Below, in pieces: positions 13,990 to 20,379 of a stretch of 20,379 nucleotides of DNA (its first letter is position 1; each line of letters opens with the position of its first letter). The notes beneath the pieces are model-generated. The model saw only the letters and a program-made list of their open reading frames with translations. It was not told the DNA's origin and did no database searches. The position numbers and the translations under genes are program-made. This DNA comes from Candidatus Merdimorpha stercoravium. Lineage in GTDB: Bacteria > Bacteroidota > Bacteroidia > Flavobacteriales > UBA1820. The DNA lies in the NCBI GenBank assembly GCA_018715295.1, contig DVLY01000087.1:1-20379 (forward strand), given 5' to 3'.

Positions 13990-16170
13990 ATGACTGCATT
14001 ACAAAAACTGAGGCATCACCGTGGGTTGCTGGTGGGAGTGATCCTTTTCGCGCTTTTCGCTTTTGTGCTCACCGACGTGATCACCTCGAAAGACCGGATT
14101 TCTTCGGGAAGCCGTACGACGGTAGCTGTGGTGAACGGCCAGAAACTGACCATCGATGACTACCGCAACCGCACCAACGAACTGATGGAGGCCAACAAAC
14201 AGTACAAGGTAGGCTACGGAGTGGCTTCGGAGCAGGTGTACCGGAGCTGGCTGGCCGAGACGATCGTCGCCCAGCAGTACGACTTGGCCGGGGTAACGGT
14301 AAGCCCGCGTGGTGTGATGAACGGCGTGCTCGCCCAGCCGGATGTACGCCAGTATTTTTCCAACCAATACGGTGTGCCCGATGAGGCTGCCCTGCGCCAG
14401 TGGGTCAATTCGGTTCGCGCCGAAAAAGACCAGGGCAACGCCGAGGCCGAACAGATGTGGGAACTGTGGGAGGATATGAAAGCGCGCGGTCGCCAGTGGG
14501 TGCTCGGAGCGCAGTATTCCGACATGGTTACCGCCGGTATGACGGCCACCCTGCTCGATGCCAAGGTGGAATACGGGTACAAGAACAACCAGGTGGACGG
14601 TCGTTTCGCTTACTTGCCCTATTCCTCGATCGATGACAAGTCGATTGAGATCACCGATGCGCAGATAAACGAATACATCCGGAAACATCCCGACGAGTTC
14701 CAACGTCTCGAATCGCGCGACGTGCAGTACGCGGTGGTTCCGGTCAATCCTTCCGAAAAGGATGCCGAGGAGGTTCGCGGCAAGATCGCTGCGCTGATGG
14801 AAGACCGGGTGGAATTCAACAGCAAGACCAATACGACCGATACCATTCCCGGATTTCCCCGCGTGACGGACGACTCGATCTACGTCAATGCCAATACCGA
14901 TGCGGGAGCGCACTACACCGGCCGCTATGCCAAGACTTTCGACAACCAGGAAGAAGCTCAGTGGGTGGTGAAGGCGCACCGGGGCGACATCCTGGGACCA
15001 TACCGCGACGGGGATTCCTACAAGCTCTCCAAGCTGCTGGACGTACGTTCCCTGCCGGATTCGGTGAGCATGAGCCACATCCTGCTTTCCTACCAGGGCA
15101 ATGCGTACGTGCAGAACGCGACCCGTTCCAAGGAACAGGCCAAGGCACTGGCCGATTCGCTGGCTTCGGTGCTGAAGGGCGGACGGGCTTCCTTCGCTCA
15201 GTTGGCCAAAGAGTATTCCGACGATCCCTCGGCCGCGCAAAACGACGGTTCGATGGGCTGGACGGCTTACAACGAGGGGATAAGCACGGAGATGGAGCAG
15301 TTCCTCTTCTTCCATCCGAAAGGTTCGTTGCAGGTGATCGAAACGCCGATGGGATACCATGTGTTCCGCATCGACGACCTCAAGGGGTCTTCGACGGCTT
15401 ACAAGGTGGCTACCATCACGAATTTCATCAGTCCTTCGCGCGAGACGGCAGCCGTAGCCCTGGGCAAGGCGCAGGAGCTGGCTTCGCAGAATGTTTCGGT
15501 GGAGGAATTCGTGGCCGCAGCCCGCAAGGCAGGGTACGATGTGGTGCCCGCTACCGACTTTACGGTGCTGATGACCGACTACCCGGCGCTGGGCGACCAG
15601 TCGCAGATCACGCGTTGGGCTTTCGGAAAGGACGTGAAGGTGGGCGATACGAAGATCTTCGACATCGACGGCAACCATGTCGTAGCGATCCTTTCGGGAA
15701 TGCGCAGCGAGGGTTTGGAATCGGCTGAAACGGCGCGTGCCGAGGTAGAGCCGATCCTGCTCAAGGAAAAGAAAGCCGAGATGCTGCTGGAGAAATTCAA
15801 ACAGGCCAAGGGTTCGACCGTCGATGAGATCGCTTCCGCAGCCGGTGCTCAGGTGCTGGAGGCTACTTCGCTGACGCTGGCTACTCCGATCATCCCGAGT
15901 GCGGGTCGTGCACCCAAGGCAGTCGGCGTGGCTTTCGGCCTGAACGTGGGTCAGGTATCCGCTCCGGTTTCCGACGAGACGGGCGTATTCGTGGCTTCGA
16001 TCACCGAACGCCGCGAGGCAAAACCGGCCGAGAATTACGACCAGGTGCAGAATGAACTCGATGCACAGTTCATGACCTTGCCGCAGACGCAGTTCTATCC
16101 CGCTTTGGAGAAGAAGGCGGACATCGAGGACAACCGCGTAAAAATCGAAAAACTGTACGCCGGGAACTGA
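13990..16170 (+). CDS. ppiD: PpiD-type periplasmic peptidyl-prolyl isomerase
   Basis: A 726-residue membrane-anchored folding factor. A single N-terminal transmembrane helix (about 13-31, 'LLVGVILFALFAFVLTDVI') follows a basic start, so most of the protein is periplasmic. A SurA/PpiD-like N-terminal chaperone region (about 42-260, starting 'VAVVNGQKLTIDDY') precedes one parvulin (PPIC) domain at about 358-463 ('SMSHILLSYQG', 'FAQLAKEYSDDPSAAQNDGSMGW', 'IETPMGYHVFRID'). A C-terminal helical region follows. The family assists folding of newly exported and outer-membrane proteins, which suits its place after the barrel-protein and lptC genes. The length is normal for Bacteroidetes members, and the gene ends 5 bases before a long hairpin. 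Confidence 0.93.
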   Translation: MTALQKLRHHRGLLVGVILFALFAFVLTDVITSKDRISSGSRTTVAVVNGQKLTIDDYRNRTNELMEANKQYKVGYGVASEQVYRSWLAETIVAQQYDLAGVTVSPRGVMNGVLAQPDVRQYFSNQYGVPDEAALRQWVNSVRAEKDQGNAEAEQMWELWEDMKARGRQWVLGAQYSDMVTAGMTATLLDAKVEYGYKNNQVDGRFAYLPYSSIDDKSIEITDAQINEYIRKHPDEFQRLESRDVQYAVVPVNPSEKDAEEVRGKIAALMEDRVEFNSKTNTTDTIPGFPRVTDDSIYVNANTDAGAHYTGRYAKTFDNQEEAQWVVKAHRGDILGPYRDGDSYKLSKLLDVRSLPDSVSMSHILLSYQGNAYVQNATRSKEQAKALADSLASVLKGGRASFAQLAKEYSDDPSAAQNDGSMGWTAYNEGISTEMEQFLFFHPKGSLQVIETPMGYHVFRIDDLKGSSTAYKVATITNFISPSRETAAVALGKAQELASQNVSVEEFVAAARKAGYDVVPATDFTVLMTDYPALGDQSQITRWAFGKDVKVGDTKIFDIDGNHVVAILSGMRSEGLESAETARAEVEPILLKEKKAEMLLEKFKQAKGSTVDEIASAAGAQVLEATSLTLATPIIPSAGRAPKAVGVAFGLNVGQVSAPVSDETGVFVASITERREAKPAENYDQVQNELDAQFMTLPQTQFYPALEKKADIEDNRVKIEKLYAGN

Positions 16171-16175
16171 TCTTT

Positions 16176-16237
16176 CCCAGGCGTTCATCAAAAAGCCCCG
16201 GGCCGAAAGGCCCGGGGCTTTTTGATGAACGCCTGGG
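16176..16237. terminator. Bidirectional terminator with a perfect 29-bp stem
   Basis: Arms 16176-16204 and 16209-16237 pair perfectly over 29 bp around a GAAA loop. The inner part (AAAAAGCCCCGGGCC, loop, GGCCCGGGGCTTTTT) is a textbook intrinsic terminator whose A and T tracts serve both strands, as expected between convergent ppiD and lipB. The outer 14 bp (CCCAGGCGTTCATC with its complement) extend the stem beyond the T tract, which a terminator does not need. Confidence 0.92.
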
Positions 16238-16339
16238 GGTGCCCGCCAGAGAGGAAGGCTTGATTAGGGAAAAAACAAATGTTTTCCCGCAGCAGGAATA
16301 GCTTCTCCGGAAGAGGAATAGGAAGGTCGGGAAAAGAAT

Positions 16340-17068
16340 TCAGAGAAAGTTCGCCATCGTTTCAGGAACCAGACGGCACGCGAAGACATCGGCAAAGTGT
16401 GTCAGAAGGCGATCCTTCACCCTCGACAGGGGAATTTCGCCGCCCGTTTCCTGTGCGAGGGAGGTAACCCCCCGGTCGGAAATGCCGCAGGGGACGATCT
16501 GCCGGAAGTATTCCAGCGGCGTATTGACATTGAGGGCAAAACCGTGCATGGTTACCCAGCGGGAAGTCCTCACGCCCACCGCGCAGATCTTGCGGGCGCG
16601 GGGCGACTCCGGCTCGATCCACACGCCGGAACGTCCGGCTACCCGTCCCGCGGTTACAGCGAAGTCCGCCAGGGTGCGGATGACGGTTTCTTCCAGCAGG
16701 AAGACGTACCGGTGGATGTCCGGGGTGAAATGGTCCAGGTCCAGGATGGGGTAGCCCACGATTTGTCCCGGCCCGTGGAACGTGATGTCGCCGCCGCGGT
16801 CGATGCGGAAAAAGCCGACGCCTTCCCTTTGCAGGGTTTCGGGGGAGACGAGCAGGTGGGAGGGGTCGCCATGGCGACCCAGGGTATATACCGGAGGGTG
16901 CTGGGTGAGCAGCAGGAAGTCCTCTGTGGGGAGGGGATGCTCGGCGGTGCGGTTGGCGGTCTTGCGGGCTCTGGTGCGGTCGAACAACCGGGTCTGGAGT
17001 TCCCAGGCCTGGCGATAATCCGTCGTGCCGAGGTCTTCGAAATATACGGTTTTGTCAGACTTGTTCAT
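16340..17068 (-). CDS. lipB: Lipoyl(octanoyl) transferase LipB
   Basis: A 242-residue LipB, transferring octanoyl groups from octanoyl-ACP to lipoyl-domain lysines of 2-oxoacid dehydrogenases or glycine cleavage H protein in the cytoplasm. Motifs seen are 'LLTQHPPVYTLGR' (53-65), 'IDRGGDITFHGPGQIVGYP' (89-107), the catalytic Lys160 in 'ARKICAVGVR' and the catalytic Cys194 in 'IVPCGISDRGVTSL'. The open frame continues far upstream only as a shadow of truB; MNKSDKTVYF at 17068 is the start, and its ATG overlaps the truB stop in an ATGA. The C-terminus is normal, and 102 bases of non-coding sequence separate it from the bidirectional terminator. Confidence 0.95.
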   Translation of the reverse strand: MNKSDKTVYFEDLGTTDYRQAWELQTRLFDRTRARKTANRTAEHPLPTEDFLLLTQHPPVYTLGRHGDPSHLLVSPETLQREGVGFFRIDRGGDITFHGPGQIVGYPILDLDHFTPDIHRYVFLLEETVIRTLADFAVTAGRVAGRSGVWIEPESPRARKICAVGVRTSRWVTMHGFALNVNTPLEYFRQIVPCGISDRGVTSLAQETGGEIPLSRVKDRLLTHFADVFACRLVPETMANFL

Positions 17069-17781
17069 TCTTGTGCCGTGGGCTGACCCCAGGAGAGGAT
17101 GCTCTCGACGATCTCCGCGACGGGGCGGGCGTCCTCCACGCGGAAGTCCCCGATGCGGGTGCGCCGCAAGGCCGACAGGTAGGCGCGCGAGCCGAGCGCA
17201 CGGCCGAAGTCGTCGGCCACCGAGCGGATGTACGTGCCTTTCGAGCAGGCGATCCGGAAGTCGACCCGGGGCATCTCGATGGCGGTGATCTCGAAACGGG
17301 AGATGGTGATGGGCCGGGGTGCGATCTCGACCTGGGCGCCTTTGCGGGCGTGGAGGTAGGCGCGCTTGCCGTCGATGTTCAGCGCGCTGTAAAGGGGCGG
17401 GCGCTGGAACAGTTCTCCGGTAAAGTGTTCCTGTGCCGTTTCCCGGATCCGTTCCGGGGTGATGTGCCCGATGGGGAAACCGTCCGTTACTTCCGTCTCC
17501 GCATCGAAAGACGGGGTGCAGGCCCCCAGGGTGAAACTTCCGGTGTATTCCTTTTCCCTCCCCTGGTATGCGTCGGCATTTTTCGTTTCCGCCCCCACGC
17601 ATACTACCAACAGGCCGGAAGCCAGCGGATCGAGCGTACCGGCATGGCCTACCTTGAGGTTTTTTACTCCGAAGGTCTTCTTGAGCGTGTAGCGTATCTT
17701 GTTCACCACATCGAAAGAAGTCCACTCCAGCGGTTTGTCCACCAGAAAGACGTGTCCTGCGCGCAGTTGTTCGAGCGTCAT
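17065..17781 (-). CDS. truB: tRNA pseudouridine(55) synthase TruB
   Basis: A 238-residue TruB, forming pseudouridine 55 in the T-arm of tRNAs. It has 'FLVDKPLEWTSFDVVNKIR' (12-30), the catalytic 'VGHAGTLDPLASGLLVV' (44-60) with Asp51 as nucleophile, 'QRPPLYSALNIDGKRAYLHAR' and 'IACSKGTYIRSVADDFGRALG'. It is somewhat shorter than E. coli TruB and shows no distinct C-terminal PUA domain, like other Bacteroidetes forms. It lies 5 bases after the carbonic-anhydrase-like gene and overlaps lipB by 4 bases. In many Bacteroidetes truB instead sits with uppP and queA (from memory), so this grouping with lipB may be local. Confidence 0.95.
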   Translation of the reverse strand: MTLEQLRAGHVFLVDKPLEWTSFDVVNKIRYTLKKTFGVKNLKVGHAGTLDPLASGLLVVCVGAETKNADAYQGREKEYTGSFTLGACTPSFDAETEVTDGFPIGHITPERIRETAQEHFTGELFQRPPLYSALNIDGKRAYLHARKGAQVEIAPRPITISRFEITAIEMPRVDFRIACSKGTYIRSVADDFGRALGSRAYLSALRRTRIGDFRVEDARPVAEIVESILSWGQPTAQE

Positions 17782-17786
17782 GGGAG

Positions 17787-18341
17787 TTATTGCTCCGATG
17801 GGGTGTCTTCTTCTTCTTCGGGGCTCTCTTCAGTGTACCACGAGGCGTACATCGCGTAGTCGTTGGAGATGCGTTCGACGATGTCGCGGAGCTGCTCGGG
17901 ACTGATGTCTTTGAGCTTGCGGGCGGGGTTGCCGGCGTAGATGCTGCCCGAAGGAACGACCGTCCCCTGGGTAACGACCGCTCCGGCCGCGATGAGCGAA
18001 TGGGGTTCCACCACGGCACCGTCCATGACCACCGCGCCCATGCCTACCAGCGTATAGTCGCCCAGGGTACATCCGTGTACTACGGCGTTGTGGGCGATGG
18101 ATACGTGGTTGCCGATGTTGAGCGGGTGTTTTTTGTACGTGGTGTGCAGGGTGGCGTTGTCCTGGATATTGACCTTGTCGCCCATCTTGATGTAGTGCAC
18201 GTCTCCGCGCACGACGGCCCCGAACCAAACGTTGCAGTCTTCGCCCATGGTTACGTCGCCCAGGATGGCGGCGTTGTCGGCAAACCAGCAGCCCCGTCCC
18301 CATACGGGCGATTTGCCCCTTACTTTTTTGATGATAGCCAT
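17787..18341 (-). CDS. Gamma-carbonic-anhydrase-like hexapeptide-repeat protein
   Basis: A 184-residue left-handed beta-helix protein of the gamma carbonic anhydrase/YrdA/PaaY group. Hexapeptide repeats run from about residue 18 to 140 ('DNAAILGDVTMGEDCNVWFGAVVRGD', 'SIYAGNPARKLKDIS'). Three histidines in the spacing of the zinc site are present: His66, His84 ('VSIAHNAVVHGC') and His89, with 'VNIQDNATLH' before them. The family forms trimers with zinc or iron between subunits; carbonic anhydrase activity is not assured for every member. The C-terminus is acidic ('EESPEEEEDTPSEQ'). I start at MAIIKKVRGK; an in-frame ATG at 18395 would add 18 residues without family similarity. It leads the truB-lipB operon. 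Confidence 0.9.
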   Translation of the reverse strand: MAIIKKVRGKSPVWGRGCWFADNAAILGDVTMGEDCNVWFGAVVRGDVHYIKMGDKVNIQDNATLHTTYKKHPLNIGNHVSIAHNAVVHGCTLGDYTLVGMGAVVMDGAVVEPHSLIAAGAVVTQGTVVPSGSIYAGNPARKLKDISPEQLRDIVERISNDYAMYASWYTEESPEEEEDTPSEQ

Positions 18342-18370
18342 TTTCTTTTTCGTTTTTACGCCCGGTTCGT

Positions 18371-18451
18371 CCCTGCGGACCCCGCAAGGAAGCATTCCGG
18401 ACAGTTGTCCTTGCCCTTTTCCCATGTCCGATGTTGCATCCGGCGGATGCA
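18371..18451 (-). other. Structured leader of the gamma-CA operon (two hairpins)
   Basis: In the predicted leader RNA, 18435-18451 forms a 7-bp perfect stem (TGCATCC and GGATGCA around GGC), and 18371-18389 forms an 8-bp stem with one wobble pair (CCTTGCGG and CCGCAGGG around three bases). Neither is followed by a T tract, so they are not terminators. I recognise no riboswitch class here. Confidence 0.4.
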
Positions 18452-18469
18452 GGGGCGGGAAAGAGACTT

Positions 18470-18501
18470 CAAATGTACGGCATAAAACGGGGGTTTGCAA
18501 C
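18470..18501 (-). promoter_or_regulatory. Promoter of the gamma-CA-truB-lipB operon
   Basis: On the minus strand GTTG (18498-18501), a 20-base spacer and TACATTTG (18470-18477) fit the Bacteroidetes consensus. The predicted start near 18463 leaves a leader of about 120 bases before the MAIIKK start, longer than the others here, with two small inverted repeats in it. Confidence 0.65.
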
Positions 18502-18515
18502 TCTGCGGGGCAGGG

Positions 18516-19343
18516 TCAGGCGTTTTTCAGGTATTGGTCCACGCCGTTTTCGCACCGCAGGGCCTTGCGGGCGATGCGGTCCTGGAGGATCTGCTCGTTG
18601 ATGTTTACTCCGCTGCGCGAGGCGGTGCGGTGCCACAGATGAAAGACGATGCCGCCCATCTTCAGCGCGCGGGGCTGTACCCCGGCGTGGCGCAGGCGGA
18701 CGATCAGGTCGGTGTCCTCCAGCCCCCAACCGGTCATGCGCTCGTCGTACCCGTTCACCCGCAGGAAATCCTCCCGCCAGTAGGCCAGGTTGCATCCTCG
18801 GGCGTGGTAGATGCTGCCGATGTGGTAACGGCTCATGGGTTTCTGGAGCCGGGGGATGCGCAGGCCGTTGAAGAAATTGGTCATGCCCCGGGAAAAAACG
18901 CTCAGGCGAATGTCGCCCGTATCGGCCGTTTGCCGGGCTTTCTGTTCGCCTACGTTGACCCGCGATCCGGCTACGTAACACCCCGGGCAGGCTGCGCGGC
19001 GATGGTCGGCTATGAAGTGGGGATGCAGTACCAGGTCGCCATCTACCTGGACGATGTATCGGCCGGATGCGGCAGCGACGGCTTTGTTGAGGATGGCACT
19101 GCGCCGGAACCCTTCGTCCGGATGCCAGATGTGCACTACGGGCGTTTTCCCTCCGCTGCGCTGGTTCATTTCTTCCCGGAATCGGTCGATGACTTCCCGG
19201 GTGGGCTCGGTGGAACCGTCGTCCGCTACGATGATCTCTTCGGGCAGGACGCTTTGTGCGAGGATGCTTTTGAAGGTGAGCGAAAGGTATACCGGAGAAT
19301 TGTAGGTAACTACGACCAGTGTCAGGGGGACGGATTCGTTCAT
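18516..19343 (-). CDS. GT2-family glycosyltransferase (first of a divergent pair)
   Basis: A 275-residue cytoplasmic or membrane-associated GT-A glycosyltransferase. The N-terminal GT2 domain has 'LTLVVVTYNSPVYLSLTFKSI' (7-27), 'IIVADDGSTEPT' (37-48) and the metal-binding DxD-type 'QVDGDLVL' (Asp101-Gly-Asp103). The C-terminal 'WREDFLRVNGYDERMTGWGLEDTDL' (189-213) is the galactosyltransferase-type (Glyco_transf_7C) acceptor-side motif. The sugar and acceptor cannot be read from sequence. I start at MNESVPL because it aligns with the start of the divergent paralogue; ATG at 19391 would add 16 residues. I see no clear promoter box on its side of the 137-base intergenic region. Confidence 0.88.
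   Translation of the reverse strand: MNESVPLTLVVVTYNSPVYLSLTFKSILAQSVLPEEIIVADDGSTEPTREVIDRFREEMNQRSGGKTPVVHIWHPDEGFRRSAILNKAVAAASGRYIVQVDGDLVLHPHFIADHRRAACPGCYVAGSRVNVGEQKARQTADTGDIRLSVFSRGMTNFFNGLRIPRLQKPMSRYHIGSIYHARGCNLAYWREDFLRVNGYDERMTGWGLEDTDLIVRLRHAGVQPRALKMGGIVFHLWHRTASRSGVNINEQILQDRIARKALRCENGVDQYLKNA
18722..18780 (-). repeat. Near-identical inverted segment shared by the GT2 pair, copy 1
   Basis: By eye, about 59 bases here, read on the minus strand, differ at roughly three positions from 20041-20099 on the plus strand; unbroken identical runs of 23 and 26 bases occur. They encode the shared 'WREDFLRVNGYDERMTGWG' motif. A second, shorter inverted match is 19105-19133 with 19688-19716 (27 of 29 bases). 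Confidence 0.85.
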
Positions 19344-19426
19344 GGAAAAAAGGTTCGTATTATCTTTCCATTTAGGCGGATTTTGTTTCATTCATAAATC
19401 CTGCCCATATCCATACAGATCACGCA

Positions 19427-19458
19427 TTTGCTTTTCCGAAGTGTCATAATTACCTTTG
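19427..19458 (+). promoter_or_regulatory. Promoter of the second GT2 gene
   Basis: TTTG (19427-19430), a 20-base spacer and TACCTTTG (19451-19458) match the full consensus. Transcription should start near 19465, giving a leader of about 16 bases. Confidence 0.8.
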
Positions 19459-19480
19459 CCGGAAAATTGAACGTTTCAGT

Positions 19481-20302
19481 ATGAAGAAAGGGGGAACGAT
19501 CGCATTGGTGGTCTCTACGTACAACGCGCCCGAATATTTGTCGCGGTGTCTTTCCAGTGTGGAAAATCAGGAACTTGTGCCGAATGAGGTCCTGGTGGCG
19601 GATGACGGATCGGCGGCTCCGACCAAGGTTGTGGTCGAACGGTTTGCCGAGCGGATGCGCCGGCAATGCCCTCGGGTGGAGGTGCGGCACATTTGGCATC
19701 CGGACGAAGGATTCCGTTTGGGACCGATCAAAAACAAGGCGATCGCGGCGGCCAAGAGCGATTACATATTGCAGATAGACGGAGATTTGGTGCTGGACCG
19801 TCGTTTTGTCCGGGATCACGCCTCGGTGATGCGTCGTGGAAGGTATGTGATCGGCTCGCGGGTGATGCTGGGTGCGGAAGAGACCCGCTCTCTGTTGGAA
19901 CATCCGCAGGAGGAGGTACGAAAATTTGCCGCAGGTCGTTCCAATGTTTTCAATGGGGTACGTTTTCCGTTCTTGTCGCGTTTCTTTGGTGGGTATCGTC
20001 GCAAGGATCCGTATTTTTCCCGGGGAGGATTGATGGGGTGTTGGCGGGAGGATTTCCTGCGGGTAAACGGCTACGACGAGCGCATGACCGGTTGGGGTTG
20101 GGAGGATACGGAACTTCTCGCCCGGATGCGCCATGCGGGAGTGGAGTCGTATGCGTTGAAATATAAGGCGATAACGTATCATCTTTACCACCGGGAGAGC
20201 TCCCGTGAGCAGCAGGACCGTAACCGGGAGATGTTTCTGAAAACCTTGCATGGGGGAGTGGAGCGTTGTCCGGAAGGAGTGGACAAGTATTTGGTGGGCT
20301 GA
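19481..20302 (+). CDS. GT2-family glycosyltransferase (second of a divergent pair)
   Basis: A 273-residue GT-A glycosyltransferase and a clear paralogue of the gene at 18516-19343. Matching motifs are 'IALVVSTYNAPEYLSRCLSSV' (7-27), 'VLVADDGSAAPT' (37-48), 'IWHPDEGFR' (71-79), 'QIDGDLVLD' with Asp100-Gly-Asp102, and 'WREDFLRVNGYDERMTGWGWEDTEL'. The central region (about 125-175) and the C-terminus differ from the paralogue, suggesting a different acceptor or sugar (inference). A strong promoter stands just upstream. No terminator is obvious in the last 77 bases of the window (20303-20379), where I see no further gene. Confidence 0.9.
   Translation: MKKGGTIALVVSTYNAPEYLSRCLSSVENQELVPNEVLVADDGSAAPTKVVVERFAERMRRQCPRVEVRHIWHPDEGFRLGPIKNKAIAAAKSDYILQIDGDLVLDRRFVRDHASVMRRGRYVIGSRVMLGAEETRSLLEHPQEEVRKFAAGRSNVFNGVRFPFLSRFFGGYRRKDPYFSRGGLMGCWREDFLRVNGYDERMTGWGWEDTELLARMRHAGVESYALKYKAITYHLYHRESSREQQDRNREMFLKTLHGGVERCPEGVDKYLVG
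20041..20099 (+). repeat. Near-identical inverted segment shared by the GT2 pair, copy 2
   Basis: Plus-strand partner of the segment at 18722-18780, in inverted orientation about 1.3 kb away, inside the second GT2 gene at the same protein motif. Confidence 0.85.
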
Positions 20303-20379
20303 ATAGGGACGTTTTTCTTCTTTTTTCGACTTGCTGTCAACAGTGGTAAAAGGAGGCGGAATATTTTTTCGTCCGGGGG

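Noticed and set aside
13999..16191. A 730-codon open frame antisense to ppiD
   Set aside because: Mirror of ppiD codon bias, rich in Arg, His and Leu, with no recognisable domain or promoter.
20303..20379. T-rich stretch and short inverted repeat at the window end
   Set aside because: Only a 4-bp pairing; no believable terminator or gene start before the sequence ends.

Overview
The window is a chromosomal stretch of a Bacteroidetes bacterium, most likely Bacteroidales and perhaps Alistipes-like given its high G+C and gene content; the genus is inference. The evidence is a recurring Bacteroidetes-type promoter (TAnnTTTG at -7, often with TTTG or TTG 19-22 bases upstream) in front of most transcription units, lineage-typical families (DUF4837, DUF4254, the C-terminal 'NGNGRWD' Ig-like lipoprotein, PpiD with one N-terminal anchor), and little use of Shine-Dalgarno sequences. 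I see no rRNA, tRNA, CRISPR array, insertion sequence, integrase or phage gene.

Layout. (1) 20-3969, minus strand: an envelope operon, MltD-like lytic transglycosylase, DUF4837 lipoprotein, Ig-like lipoprotein, tightly packed. (2) 4184-4485, minus: a monocistronic rubredoxin with its own promoter and a clean intrinsic terminator. (3) 4576-6277, minus: DUF4254 protein and a family-9 (heptosyltransferase-like) glycosyltransferase, translationally coupled. (4) 6325-9619: divergent pair, an omega-amidase/nitrilase-family hydrolase (minus, apparently with a CTG start) and a MaeB-type malic enzyme fused to a phosphotransacetylase-like domain (plus). (5) 9809-16237, plus: coaX, a putative outer-membrane barrel protein, lptC, a CorC/HlyC-type CBS membrane protein and ppiD, ending in an unusually long perfect hairpin. 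(6) 16340-18501, minus: gamma-carbonic-anhydrase-like protein, truB, lipB. (7) 18516-20302: two divergent paralogous GT2 glycosyltransferases.

The themes are envelope and glycan construction (MltD, GT9, LptC, barrel protein, PpiD, two GT2s) interleaved with cofactor, central-metabolic and RNA-modification genes (CoaX, LipB, MaeB, TruB). Most of it looks like ordinary core chromosome. I did not find a convincing new defence or mobile system. The most unusual signals are at the DNA level: a perfect 28-bp palindrome inside the lptC signal-sequence codons, a perfect 29-bp-stem hairpin after ppiD, near-identical inverted segments shared by the two divergent GT2 genes, and a hydrolase gene with no ATG, GTG or TTG start downstream of its promoter.
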